A DNA stretch of 64,000 nt from Streptomyces sp. NRRL F-6676 (lineage in GTDB: Bacteria > Actinomycetota > Actinomycetes > Streptomycetales > Streptomycetaceae). Location: positions 1 to 64,000 of the forward strand of contig NZ_JOHS01000032.1 in assembly GCF_000725625.1 (NCBI RefSeq). Reading direction: 5' to 3'. The position numbers were made by a program, and so were the translations under genes. The notes under the pieces were generated by a model. The model had not been told where the DNA came from. It did not search any database and was given only the letters and a program-made list of their open reading frames with translations. Positions 44,749 through 53,459 of this stretch are shown in pieces (position 1 is the first letter of the stretch; each line of letters opens with the position of its first letter).

Positions 44749-46526
44749 CGTGACTCTTCTGTCGTGACTAGATCTGCTCTGCCGGAGACAATCTTGGCGA
44801 TATTGTTGGCAGCGGACGGGTTTCTGTCGGAATCGAAGTATCCCGAGTGGGCCGGGGTCGGGCCCTCACCGGAGAGCCAAAGAGGCAGTGGGCCGTCGCC
44901 CGATTGTATGCGCGTGGCGCCAAAACTGTCGCTGACGGGGTCCCTGCCGAACCATCGTTCGTCGTCCAGTGCGTTGACAATGGCAGGAGCGGGGCCGATA
45001 AGGCTGCTGGGGGCCGGGAGCCAGGAAACTGGATCATTTCCGGCTGATGCGGCGAATACATGACCTTTCCCGACGTTGAGTTCGTCGGCGGTCTGCGCAC
45101 CGGTGCCGGGGCTGCCCAGGAGTACGATGTCGTCGACTCCGGGTATACCGCCCTGCTCTCTCGCCGCCGTTCCCACCAAGAGGGAGCCATAGGAATGGCC
45201 AATGGCTGTGACGTGCGGATCGGCGTTCTCGTTAGTGGCCTGTATGCCTTCCATGAAGCTTCGGTATGCGGGAGCGCCCCTGTCGGCGAGAGTTGTTGAC
45301 GTCACTTCGGTGAAACCGGGAGCGTCATAACCCAACCAGACTATGGAAGCGGTGGAGTGGTCGTACTTGTATGCACCTTTTGCGGTCTGAAATGCTCGCC
45401 GGACCGTGTCGTCCGCGAAGTCGCCGTCAAGCGCTATCCCTAGTCCTGGAGCGTAAGCGGAGACGTTCCTTGAAGTGTCCGGGTTTCCGTAGCTTACGAT
45501 TGCTCGACCATTTCCTTCGTCCCCGATGCCAAGCAGCAACATGGGTGGTTGACTGGGATCGGCCAGCTTCTCCTGAATTCCTTTCATGCCCTCCAGTTGC
45601 GCCTTGGAAATTTCGTCGTGCTGCCCTTCGAGTTTGGCGATGAGTACATGCAGATTCTCGCGGTTCACTTCATCGCGCACTGCGGCCGGAATTCCGTCCA
45701 GGCTTCCTATGGTCTCAGGGAATGCGATCTTGTATTCTTCGCGCTGTTCGTCGGTGAGGGTGTCCCACCACTCTTTTCGGTCGGCAGGGGACTTGTCGAA
45801 GGGGACGCTGTCCTGGAGGTATTCGCGCGCGGCCGAGCTGACAGCGTCCACGTCGGAGGCCACGTCCGCCCACGTCTTCGTGCTGACGCTCAGCCCTGGC
45901 GCCGCCTTGAGTTTGCCGAGTGCCTCGCTGTACCGCTCGTCGATGTCCGTGGCCTCGCGCAGGGCGTGGGCGATGCGGTCGGCGATGTCCTGGGCCTTGG
46001 CGTGGTGCGGGTTGCCGTAGTGGATGTCGATGCCGTCGGCTTCTGCGCCCGGTGAGTACAGTGCGTTGGGGCCAGGGCCGTACAGGGCTCTGTTGCCGGG
46101 GCCCAGCATGCCGTTGTTGCCGACGGCCGTGCCGCCGGGGATCTCGTCTCCGGTCGCTTTGTTCTCGCCGCCTGCAGGAAAGGTGACGTCTCCTGCCGGG
46201 CTGACCGGGTATCCCAGAGCCGCCGCATCGTCCAACGCTTCGATCAGCCGGCGCCGAGGTGAGGCGATCTCGGCGGAGAAGCCATTGAGTGACCCGCTGA
46301 CCAGGCCGCACTCGACCTGGGTGTAGTGGAAGTTCTCCGCGAGCTTCTTCAGCTGCTTCTGCGCCGCATCAGCGGCCTTCCCTTCATTGGCCGCGTCCAT
46401 GGCTTTGGTGATCTGCTTGCCAATGCGCTCCGCGGCTGCATCGGCTGCATCGCTCACCGCACGGTATCCGTCTGCGGCCTCCGCGTACTCGGCCGGCTTG
46501 AGCGTCTTGAGCGCCTTCAGGTCCAA
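44745..46526 (-). CDS. DUF1023 alpha/beta-hydrolase with N-terminal helical domain
   Basis: A 593-residue protein in three parts. Residues 1 to about 110 are helical and resemble WXG100/LXG-type secretion domains (LKPAEYAEAADGYRAVSDAA). A Gly/Pro-rich linker and a second helical part follow up to about 245. The last 340 residues are a DUF1023 alpha/beta-hydrolase: linker KEWWDTLTDEQREEY and GSLDGIPAAVRDEVNRENL, nucleophile elbow GHSYGS with Ser445, and GSPGTGAQTADEL. There is no signal peptide, so export would need a type VII-like route (inference). It follows the small helical protein gene by 6 bp and overlaps the lipoprotein gene. Confidence 0.85.
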   Translation of the reverse strand: MDLKALKTLKPAEYAEAADGYRAVSDAADAAAERIGKQITKAMDAANEGKAADAAQKQLKKLAENFHYTQVECGLVSGSLNGFSAEIASPRRRLIEALDDAAALGYPVSPAGDVTFPAGGENKATGDEIPGGTAVGNNGMLGPGNRALYGPGPNALYSPGAEADGIDIHYGNPHHAKAQDIADRIAHALREATDIDERYSEALGKLKAAPGLSVSTKTWADVASDVDAVSSAAREYLQDSVPFDKSPADRKEWWDTLTDEQREEYKIAFPETIGSLDGIPAAVRDEVNRENLHVLIAKLEGQHDEISKAQLEGMKGIQEKLADPSQPPMLLLGIGDEGNGRAIVSYGNPDTSRNVSAYAPGLGIALDGDFADDTVRRAFQTAKGAYKYDHSTASIVWLGYDAPGFTEVTSTTLADRGAPAYRSFMEGIQATNENADPHVTAIGHSYGSLLVGTAAREQGGIPGVDDIVLLGSPGTGAQTADELNVGKGHVFAASAGNDPVSWLPAPSSLIGPAPAIVNALDDERWFGRDPVSDSFGATRIQSGDGPLPLWLSGEGPTPAHSGYFDSDRNPSAANNIAKIVSGRADLVTTEESR

Positions 46527-46532
46527 GCCGGA

Positions 46533-46997
46533 TCACCGACCGTTGCCCTGAGCGGCAGTCGCCGCCTGGGAGCCGACACTCAGCGCGGCAATCTCTGCCT
46601 TGATCGCCTCATCGGTCCTCAGCTGGTCGTTGCCCGTCTTCTCCAGCACACCGGCGAGCCCGTCACACCACGCGTCGATGTCCTTCACTCGACGCGTCCA
46701 CGAGTCGTACACACCCTGCTGCGCCGCGGCGGTCAGAAACGCGGGCCCCTTGTCGAGGCCGGTCTGGGCGTCCTCTAGCTTCGTCAACGCCTTTCCCATG
46801 TCGGTCCGCAGCTCGTCGAGCCCCTCCCCGGCCTTGGACCACGCAGCCTTGTCCGACCTCAACCTGCCCGACGGGGGCCCATAGGCCGGACCCGTGCTCG
46901 TAGCACCCCGGTCGGCCGGCAACTGATTGAGCTGCATGTGTGCGGACTGCCGTTCAGCCGCCGCAGCCTTGAGCTGCTCCCACTCCTCCCACGCCAT
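46533..46997 (-). CDS. Small helical protein, WXG100-like
   Basis: A 154-residue mostly helical protein starting MAWEEWEQLKAAAAERQSAH at ATG 46997 with ggggaggga upstream. It contains W-E-x-W early, WSKAGEGLDELRTDMGKALT and a second long helix (YDSWTRRVKDIDAWCDGLAG). This resembles the first gene of Streptomyces operons that precede DUF1023 hydrolases, possibly a WXG100-like partner. Six bases separate it from the hydrolase gene. Function unproven. Confidence 0.72.
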   Translation of the reverse strand: MAWEEWEQLKAAAAERQSAHMQLNQLPADRGATSTGPAYGPPSGRLRSDKAAWSKAGEGLDELRTDMGKALTKLEDAQTGLDKGPAFLTAAAQQGVYDSWTRRVKDIDAWCDGLAGVLEKTGNDQLRTDEAIKAEIAALSVGSQAATAAQGNGR

Positions 46998-47360
46998 GCG
47001 TGTGGTCCCTCCCCGACTTCCTGGACCCACCACCGGCCGAACATGCCTGTTCTCCAGCGATGTTGTGTGGACGAAGTGAACGCTAGCGTGCCGTCACCAC
47101 CGTCCCCACCCGTATCCGGCATCAAGGAGTCTGAGTAGACGTACTCAGACTGGAACAAGCCGCGAACTGGCCGGATCGGTGTTTTCCGCGCAGGCCCGTC
47201 GTGCACGCGTTGCCCGAGTGCATGCGCACGCCCTACCCCGGCACCGCCGACAGACGGTCCACGTCCGTACGGAGCCCGTGACGCGGTTGAGGAACCCGTG
47301 GGCGCGCGGCGAGGCGGATTCGGTGATCCAGTGGGGTTACCGGCGCGCGGGCGGCATGGC
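46998..47360. other. Intergenic region with a 10-bp inverted repeat
   Basis: This 363-bp gap has no gene. It contains the promoter of the helical protein/DUF1023 operon and the end of the LysE gene. A perfect inverted repeat, agtctgagta at 47128-47137 and tactcagact at 47142-47151 with a 4-base spacer, lies about 130 bp upstream of the operon start and may be an operator. Confidence 0.7.
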
Positions 47361-48005
47361 TCAGGCCGAGGCAGGCGTACGGGACAGGGCGGTACGCAGT
47401 GCGAAGACGCCGAGCAGGCCGCCCGACGCGAACCGCTGGGCCGCCATCACACGTGGCCGAGCGGCCAGGAACCCGGATATCCGTACTGCGGCCAGCATGA
47501 CCGCGGCATTCACGGAGACCCCCACGACGATCTGCACCGCACCGAGCTGGAGCAGCTGCGCCCAGCCCGGGCCCGCCTGCGAATCCATGAACTGGGGCAG
47601 GAGAGCGGCGTACAGGAGAGCGATCTTGGGGTTGAGCAGGTTGGTCAGAAGCCCCATCGAGAACAGGCGGGCGTCAGACACGGGAGGCAGGTCCCGGGCC
47701 GGGGCGAAGGGCGAGCGGCCACCGGGCCTGAGCATGCCCCAGGCCAAGTAGGCCAGGTAGGCGGCCCCGGCGAGCTTGACCACCGTGTACGCCAGCGGCA
47801 CGGCCGCGAACAACGCGGACAGTCCCGCGGCAGCGGCCAGCAGGTAGCACAGGAACCCCACGGCGGTCCCGCTGAGGCTGACCAAGCCCGCCCTGCGGCC
47901 TTGGGTGATCGCGCGAGAGGCGAGGTGGATCATGTTCGGTCCCGGAGTCAGAGCCATGCCCAGTTCCACCAGGGCCACTCCCCCCGCTGCTGCCAGGCTG
48001 ATCAC
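47361..48005 (-). CDS. LysE-family amino acid exporter
   Basis: A 214-residue membrane exporter of the LysE/RhtB family with about six spans. The signature GMALTPGPNMIHLASRAI is near the start, and LLTNLLNPKIALLYAALLP in the middle. The start is GTG at 48005 (MISLAAAGGVALVELG), with gggag seven bases upstream; longer readings carry an implausible charged lead. Substrate could be an amino acid or derivative; no neighbour tells which. Confidence 0.88.
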   Translation of the reverse strand: MISLAAAGGVALVELGMALTPGPNMIHLASRAITQGRRAGLVSLSGTAVGFLCYLLAAAAGLSALFAAVPLAYTVVKLAGAAYLAYLAWGMLRPGGRSPFAPARDLPPVSDARLFSMGLLTNLLNPKIALLYAALLPQFMDSQAGPGWAQLLQLGAVQIVVGVSVNAAVMLAAVRISGFLAARPRVMAAQRFASGGLLGVFALRTALSRTPASA

Positions 48006-48255
48006 TGGCCAACTCCCGATCGTTTTCTGGGTGGACGGCACCCGGTTGCCGCAACGGCTGCGACGCTCCGGCGGTGCCTGCTTCGCCTGCTTCGGTTGCT
48101 TCAGGGTATGGCCCTGCCGCTCGGCGCCTCCGTGTTCCTGGCTCCAGTCGACGCGATCATGTGAGTAGCCACCGGATCCGCACCCCGACATCTTCGCCGG
48201 GCCGGGCAGGGCCTTCCCTTATCTTCCGAGAAGAGGCGAAGGCCCTGTCCGCGTG

Positions 48256-48490
48256 TCAGAGGTGCTTGAGGAACGCGGTCCAGGCACCCGCCGGCACGCC
48301 GAAGCGGGGGCTGTGGGCCCCGAGTTTGGAGTCGCGAACAGCGACTCCCAAGGGGCATGCCTTGAGGCCACCGCCTGCCCCCACACCATCCACGTCCACT
48401 CGACTCGCGCCAAGGGTAGGCGACTTCGAGGCAGGCGCTGTCCGACGAATCGCCGTAACTCGACTTGAACCGAGCCAGTTCGGCGCTCAT
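48256..48490 (-). pseudogene. DUF397 gene, frameshifted
   Basis: The start is intact (MSAELARFKSSYGDSSDSAC, LEVAYPWRESS), but the conserved end (VRDSKLGAHSPRFGVPAGAW, TAFLKHL, stop at 48256-48258) is in another frame, so the middle is disrupted. It is a paralogue of the intact DUF397 gene at 41167 and overlaps the DUF5753 remnant by four bases. Confidence 0.8.
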
Positions 48491-48900
48491 AGCTCCTCCG
48501 CCAACTTCTCGATGAACCGAGCAGACTCCTCAACGCCAAGCGCCTGCGTGCGGATCATGCCATGCCGCTGCGTGAGCGTACTGAGTTTGTCTCCGCTGCC
48601 GTACAGCGCTCCCGTCTCCTGTCCATCGGCGAAGGCATACCGCTCGTGGTCAGCCGTCTCCACAAGCACGACGGGTCCGCTGAGCGCTGCCGCCGGCGCC
48701 CCTTTGAACAGCAGTACCTGAAGCGAGACATCGCGCCGCCGGCTCACAGCCAAAAGGTGGTCAAGCTGCCTCCGCATCAACCCTTCGTCGCCGACGACCG
48801 CACGTAGCGCAGCCCCATGAACTACGAAGCTGAACAGCGCCAGTGGCTTGCTGTCGAGCTTCTCTTGACGTTTGAGTCGCGCGGCAACCCGCTCAGCCAG
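48487..48900 (-). pseudogene. DUF5753 regulator, 5'-truncated
   Basis: The C-terminal half is well conserved: LAERVAARLKRQEKLDSKPL, VVGDEGLMRRQLDHLLAVS, QVLLFKGAPAAALSGPVVLV, ending FIEKLAEEL. Homology stops abruptly at about 48900, where a fragment of a different gene begins on the other strand. The helix-turn-helix half is gone, so it cannot bind DNA as its relatives do. The break marks a recombination junction. Confidence 0.85.
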
Positions 48901-49007
48901 CCGACCGGACCGACCCGGAGTTCCGCGCCGCGATGAACGAACTGCGCGCGGTCGAGACGGAGGCCGAGCGGGCGCATCGTGCGGACAAGGGGCCGGCGCG
49001 GCCGTGA
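48900..49007 (+). pseudogene. C-terminal tail of an unidentified gene
   Basis: A 35-codon open stretch ending at TGA 49005-49007 reads DPEFRAAMNELRAVETEAER and AHRADKGPARP. Codon use is strongly GC3-biased and it ends right before a terminator hairpin, as a real gene end would. Its upstream part has been replaced by the DUF5753 fragment. I cannot name the family. Confidence 0.5.
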
Positions 49008-49024
49008 CGTGCGGAGGCATGGCG

Positions 49025-49055
49025 AAGGCCCCGTCGCTTCACGCGGCGGGGCCTT
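49025..49055. terminator. Terminator downstream of ssrA
   Basis: Hairpin with arms aaggccccgtcgc (49025-49037) and gcggcggggcctt (49043-49055), one wobble pair, 5-base loop. It lies 48 bp beyond the ssrA 3' end on the minus strand and also follows the plus-strand gene tail. Confidence 0.8.
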
Positions 49056-49102
49056 TGCCCACATGGGGTACCGGGAGCCGGGGGTGTGCCCCCGGGCTTC
49101 GG

Positions 49103-49503
49103 TGGTGGAGATGGCGGGAATCGAACCCGCGTCCAACGGTGCGGAATCAGGGCTTCTCCGTGTGCAGTTCGCTGCGATTTTCTCGGCCCCGGAGATCACG
49201 CGAACAAGTCTCCGACGGGCCCAGTCACTGTTAGATTTCCCTCTTCACCCCGTGACCGGGATCAAGGTTTAGTCCCCTAGCTGATGCCAGGATCCGGGTC
49301 GGGAACAGCCCCGGGCTGACACTCCCTGTGTAGGAGGCTCGCGATCGCTACCTGAGATCAGGCAGCGAGGGCGAAGGCCTGCTGGGAGGAATCGCGCTTG
49401 GTATTGGCGATTATTTTTTTCGGCCTGTGGTTTACGAGATCATGGCCGCTTCCTCGACACGCTTCCCCTGCTTCGACAGCCGCTGTCGAAACCGATCATC
49501 CCC
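49103..49503 (-). ncRNA. ssrA: Transfer-messenger RNA (tmRNA)
   Basis: tmRNA rescues stalled ribosomes with SmpB and tags nascent proteins for degradation. On the minus strand the 5' end reads GGGGATGATCGGTTTCGACA and the 3' end carries the T-arm text GGTTCGATTCCCGCC and CATCTCCACCA, giving the tRNA-like domain with encoded CCA. The reading frame (resume codon GCC at 49406-49408, stop at 49358-49360) gives the tag ANTKRDSSQQAFALAA, the Streptomyces consensus. smpB follows upstream by about 110 bp on the same strand. Its 3' end is a known attachment site for mobile elements, relevant to the accessory genes ending at about 49 kb. Confidence 0.96.
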
Positions 49504-49616
49504 ATGTTGATTTTTCAATCGCGTGCACCGGCTGTGCGGTGCGATCCCATCGTACGTGACCAACGCGGTCCAGTGCCAGCTTATTCCGGGTGCCCCAGGG
49601 GCACACGGGTCGCCGC

Positions 49617-50189
49617 TCAGCCCTGCGGTGCCCGCTCGCGCCGCTTCGCCGCCGCGATCGCGCGGTCGGACTCGCGGCGGTCCTGGCGCTCGCGCAGGGT
49701 CTGCCGCTTGTCGTACTCCTTCTTGCCGCGCGCCAGCGCGATCTCCGCCTTCGCCCGGCCGTCCTTGAAGTAGAGGGCCAGCGGGACGATCGTGTGTCCC
49801 GTCTCCTGGGACTTCGCCTCCAGCCGGTCGATCTCCTCGCGGTGCAGCAGCAGCTTGCGCTTGCGGCGCACGGAGTGGTTGGTCCACGTCCCCTGGCTGT
49901 ACTCGGGGATGTGCGCGTTGTGCAGCCACGCCTCGTCCCCGTCGATCTGTACGAAGCCGTCGGTCAGCGAGGCCCGTCCCTGGCGCAGCGACTTCACCTC
50001 CGTGCCGCTCAGCACGAGGCCGGCCTCAAAGACGTCGATGATCGCGTAGTCGTGGCGTGCCTTCTTGTTCTGCGCGACGATCCGCCGCTTGCCGCCCTTC
50101 TCGCCGTCCCGCGCCTTCGCGGTCGCCTTGCCCTGCTTCGGCTGGGCCTCTTTCGGTACGTACATTCCCTTGGCCATAGTGCTGGCCAT
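49617..50189 (-). CDS. smpB: SsrA-binding protein SmpB
   Basis: A 190-residue SmpB that binds tmRNA and delivers it to stalled ribosomes. The core barrel is present: [55 protein letters not shown], and the basic C-terminal tail [20 protein letters not shown] that enters the mRNA channel. The N-terminal extension of about 35 residues ([15 protein letters not shown]) is lysine-rich. The start ATG 50189 has a gagg site; ATG 50177 lacks one. Located immediately upstream of ssrA, its RNA partner. Confidence 0.96.
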   Translation of the reverse strand: MASTMAKGMYVPKEAQPKQGKATAKARDGEKGGKRRIVAQNKKARHDYAIIDVFEAGLVLSGTEVKSLRQGRASLTDGFVQIDGDEAWLHNAHIPEYSQGTWTNHSVRRKRKLLLHREEIDRLEAKSQETGHTIVPLALYFKDGRAKAEIALARGKKEYDKRQTLRERQDRRESDRAIAAAKRRERAPQG

Positions 50190-50258
50190 TTTCGCACCTC
50201 GGAGGGGGTGGGGGGAAAGTCGTTTACCGAGTTCCCCAAGGGGTCGGCTCACGCCGGG

Positions 50259-51470
50259 TCATGAGCTGCCCAGGCCGGACAGGACGTGCTCCGCGCGGGT
50301 CAGGGCGGCGTCCCCGTCCGTCTCCAGGTCCGGGGTGATGCCGTGGCCGTCGACACCGCGGCCGGACGGGGTGCGGTAGTGGCCGACGGTCAGCTCGGCG
50401 ACGGAGCCGTCGGGCAGCCGGCTCGGCATCTGCACCGAGCCCTTGCCGAAGGTGCGGGTGCCGACGACGATCGCGCGGCCGCGGTCCTGGAGGGCGCCGG
50501 TGAGGAGTTCGGCCGCGCTCATCGTGCCGCCGTCGACGAGCACGACCACGGGTCTGCCGGTGTCGCCGCCGCGCGCGGCGTGCAGCGCCCGCTGCTCGCC
50601 CTCGACGTCGTACGTGGCGACGAGGCCGCCGTCGAGGAACGCGGAGGCGGCGGAGACGGCCTCGGTGACCAGGCCGCCGGAGTTGCCGCGCAGGTCCAGG
50701 ACGATCCCGTCACCCTTGGGCGCCCCCTCGACGGCGGCGCGGACCAGGTCGCCGGAGCCCTTGGTGAAGGCGGTCACCCGGACGAGAGTGGTCCGGCCGG
50801 CGATCCGGCGGGAGGTGACGTCCTCGGTGGACAGCCGGGCCCGGCGCAGCGTCGTCGTCCACGCGCGCGTGCCGCGCTGGAGGCCGACGGAGACGCGGGT
50901 GCCGGCGCCGGCGTCCGCTCCGTCGCCGTCCTCGGCGTCCCCGCGCAGCAGGGCGACGACCTCGGTGACGGGGCGGTCGTCGGCCTTCTCGCCGTCGACG
51001 CTGCGCAGCCGGTCCCCGGCGCGGATCCCGGCGGCGGCCGCGGGTGAGCCGGGGCGGACCCGGGTCACCTCGATCCGGCCGTCGCTCGCGCGCCCGGCGG
51101 AGAGCCCGACGCCGGTGTACTCGCCGTCCAGGGCCTCCTGGAACTCCTCGTACTCGTCCTGCGAGTAGACGGCGCCCCAGCGGTCGCCGCTGCGGCTGAC
51201 GGCCCGCTCGGCGGCCTCCATGGGGGACGTGCCGTCGGCCATCGCGCGGGCGGCGGCCCGGGCGACCTCCCGCTGCCGGGTCGCGGCGGCCGAGCCGGTG
51301 GAGTCGTCCACGGATGTCTGGCGGGCGGCGGCCCGGCTCGCGACCGCGCTCTCGTTGAACGAGCCGGTCACTGCGCCGGCCACCACCACGCTCGCGAAGA
51401 CCAGCGTCAGCGCTGCCCCGCGGCCGGTGCGGCGGCGGGACGGTGGGAAGAGCGGATCTCGGCCGGACAT
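50259..51470 (-). CDS. S41-family C-terminal processing protease
   Basis: A 403-residue secreted or membrane-anchored serine protease of the CtpA/Prc type. An uncleaved signal anchor (GAALTLVFASVVVAGAVTG) is followed by a PDZ domain (GVGLSAGRASDGRIEVTRVR, GSPAAAAGIRAGDRLRSVDG) and the catalytic region with LDLRGNSGGLV, Ser318 in GGTMSAAELLTGAL and Lys343 in GTRTFGKGSVQ. The Ser-Lys spacing of 25 equals the family's standard. ATG 51470 may be leaderless, as tagact lies a few bases upstream in -10 position. GTG 51491 is the alternative. Follows ftsX on the same strand. Confidence 0.93.
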   Translation of the reverse strand: MSGRDPLFPPSRRRTGRGAALTLVFASVVVAGAVTGSFNESAVASRAAARQTSVDDSTGSAAATRQREVARAAARAMADGTSPMEAAERAVSRSGDRWGAVYSQDEYEEFQEALDGEYTGVGLSAGRASDGRIEVTRVRPGSPAAAAGIRAGDRLRSVDGEKADDRPVTEVVALLRGDAEDGDGADAGAGTRVSVGLQRGTRAWTTTLRRARLSTEDVTSRRIAGRTTLVRVTAFTKGSGDLVRAAVEGAPKGDGIVLDLRGNSGGLVTEAVSAASAFLDGGLVATYDVEGEQRALHAARGGDTGRPVVVLVDGGTMSAAELLTGALQDRGRAIVVGTRTFGKGSVQMPSRLPDGSVAELTVGHYRTPSGRGVDGHGITPDLETDGDAALTRAEHVLSGLGSS

Positions 51471-51537
51471 GGCGGTGAGTCTAGGGGACACGATGTGACA
51501 GGGCGGGCGGTTGACCCGCCCGCCCCATTGGCGTGTG

Positions 51538-52455
51538 TCACACCTTCAGATACTTGCGCAACGCGAAGAACGCGGCCAGGGACGGCATCAGGATGCTCGC
51601 CGCGAGGATGAGCGGAAGCTTCGTCAGCACCGAGTCCCAGCCGACGAAGTTGATGAGCGTCAGCTTGCCGGACAGGGCCATGCCGTGGTCGACGGTGAAG
51701 TAGCGGCCGAGGACCAGGAAGACACACGCCACGCCACCGCCGATGAGACCGGCGACGGCCGCCTCCATGATGAACGGGGCCTGGATGTAGAAGCCGGAGG
51801 CGCCCACGAGCCGCATGATGCCGGTCTCGCGGCGGCGGCTGAACGCCGAGACGCGCACGGTGTTGACGATCAGCAGCAGCGCGACGACCAGCATGAGCGT
51901 CATCACGCCGAGCGCCGCCCGGTTCATCAGGTTCAGCAGCTGGAACAGGTTGTCCAGGGTGTCCTTCTGGTCCTGCACCGACTGCACGCCGTCCCGCCCG
52001 TCGAAGGCGGTCGCGATCACCTGGTACTTCTGCGGGTCCTTCAGCTTGATGCGGTACGACTCCTGCATCTGGTCCGGGGTGAGGGAGCTGATCAGCGGGG
52101 AGTCCTTGAACTGCTCCTTGTAGTGCTTGTACGCCTCGTCCTGCGACTCGTAGGTGACCTTCTCGACCACCGACATCTTGTTCAGGTCGGTCTTGATCTG
52201 TTCCTTCTGCTCCGATGTCACCGCGCCCTTGGCGCAGTTGGGGTCGGAGTCGGCGTCGCTCTTGTTGCAGAGGAAGATCGAGACGTTGACCTTGTCGTAC
52301 CAGTAGCCCTTCATCTGGGACACCTGGTCGCTCAGCACGAGGGACGCGCCGAACAGGGCCAGGGACAGGGCGACCGAGACGATGACCGCGAAGGTCATCG
52401 TCAGGTTGCGGCGGAGACCGACGCCGATCTCCGAGAGCACGAACTGGGCGCGCAT
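51538..52455 (-). CDS. ftsX: Cell division ABC transporter permease FtsX
   Basis: A 305-residue membrane protein with four spans: one after the N-terminus (LTMTFAVIVSVALSLALFGA), then a large extracytoplasmic loop of about 120 residues with two cysteines (IFLCNKS, DPNCAKG), and three C-terminal spans. FtsEX transmits ATP-driven signals across the membrane to activate peptidoglycan hydrolases during division or sporulation. It begins MRAQFVLSEIGVGLRRN at ATG 52455, 31 bp downstream of ftsE. Domain layout and length are normal. Confidence 0.96.
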   Translation of the reverse strand: MRAQFVLSEIGVGLRRNLTMTFAVIVSVALSLALFGASLVLSDQVSQMKGYWYDKVNVSIFLCNKSDADSDPNCAKGAVTSEQKEQIKTDLNKMSVVEKVTYESQDEAYKHYKEQFKDSPLISSLTPDQMQESYRIKLKDPQKYQVIATAFDGRDGVQSVQDQKDTLDNLFQLLNLMNRAALGVMTLMLVVALLLIVNTVRVSAFSRRRETGIMRLVGASGFYIQAPFIMEAAVAGLIGGGVACVFLVLGRYFTVDHGMALSGKLTLINFVGWDSVLTKLPLILAASILMPSLAAFFALRKYLKV

Positions 52456-52486
52456 GGCGTCTGGTTAAGCCTTTCGTTCCTCGTCG

Positions 52487-53176
52487 TCAGTGCTGGTAGC
52501 CGTAGACGCCGCGCACCTGGTCACGGACGAGGCGGCCCTTCTCCAGCTCGATGACGCGCTTGCGCATCTGGTCCACGATGTTCTGGTCGTGGGTCGCCAT
52601 CAGCACGGTGGTGCCCGTCCGGTTGATGCGGTCGAGCAGCTTCATGATGCCGACGGAGGTCTGCGGGTCGAGGTTGCCCGTGGGCTCGTCGCAGATCAGC
52701 AGCTTGGGCCGGTTGACGAAGGCGCGTGCGATGGCGACGCGCTGCTGCTCACCACCGGACAGCTCGCCCGGTCTGCGGTCCTCCTTGCCGCCGAGCCCGA
52801 CGAGGTCGAGCACCTGCGGCACGGACTTGCGGATCTCGCCCTTCGACTTGCCGATCACCTCCTGCGCGAAGGCGACGTTCTCGGCGACGGTCTTGTTGGG
52901 CAGCAGCCGGAAGTCCTGGAACACCGTTCCCAACTGGCGCCGGATCCCCGGCACCTTCCAGTTGGAGACGCGGGCGAGGTCCTTGCCCAGGACGTGCACC
53001 TGGCCGTGGCTGCACCGCTCCTCGCGCAGGATGAGGCGCAGGAACGTGGACTTTCCGGAGCCGGACGATCCCACGAGGAACACGAACTCGCCCTTCTCCA
53101 CCTCCAGGGAGACATCCCTGAGCGCGGGGCGGGTCTGCTTGGGGTAGACCTTGGAGACGTTGTCGAATCGGATCAC
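52487..53176 (-). CDS. ftsE: Cell division ATP-binding protein FtsE
   Basis: A 229-residue ABC ATPase. Visible motifs are Walker [11 protein letters not shown]-loop [12 protein letters not shown], signature LSGGEQQR, Walker [14 protein letters not shown] and the switch His in MATHDQ. It starts with GTG at 53176 ([14 protein letters not shown]), the canonical beginning; an earlier GTG at 53185 would add three residues. Forms a complex with FtsX encoded just downstream. The 283-bp gap upstream (53177-53459) holds a GC-rich palindromic stretch (cgcggcgccgcgcggcgccgcg) but no gene. Confidence 0.97.
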   Translation of the reverse strand: MIRFDNVSKVYPKQTRPALRDVSLEVEKGEFVFLVGSSGSGKSTFLRLILREERCSHGQVHVLGKDLARVSNWKVPGIRRQLGTVFQDFRLLPNKTVAENVAFAQEVIGKSKGEIRKSVPQVLDLVGLGGKEDRRPGELSGGEQQRVAIARAFVNRPKLLICDEPTGNLDPQTSVGIMKLLDRINRTGTTVLMATHDQNIVDQMRKRVIELEKGRLVRDQVRGVYGYQH

Positions 53177-53459
53177 GGGATGCACCACAAGTCGCCGGGG
53201 TTGGTGAGCGTGACCATACGCGAACCGGATGTGTGCGTGCAGTCGTCGGTGGGCATGCGCGAATGTTGTGCGTTTTGTCGGGGCCCGCGGAGCCGCGGGG
53301 CGCTCGGCTTCCCCGCGGCGCCGCGCGGCGCCGCGGAACCTGGCACAGTGGGAAGTGGTGACGGACGCCGGACCGGAGCGGGGACGGAACGGGGACGGGA
53401 ACGTAATGGGCGTCCGGCACGTTGTACGGGGTGAAGGCGGTGCGAGGAGGCCGAGGCGC

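Noticed and set aside
44745..46526. Complete polymorphic toxin system
   Set aside because: The modular look is suggestive, but no known toxin domain or confirmed immunity family is visible; it is kept as an inference only in the findings.
49103..49503. Serine-like tRNA gene
   Set aside because: The T-arm and CCA-like end belong to tmRNA; the tag frame and the SmpB neighbour confirm ssrA.
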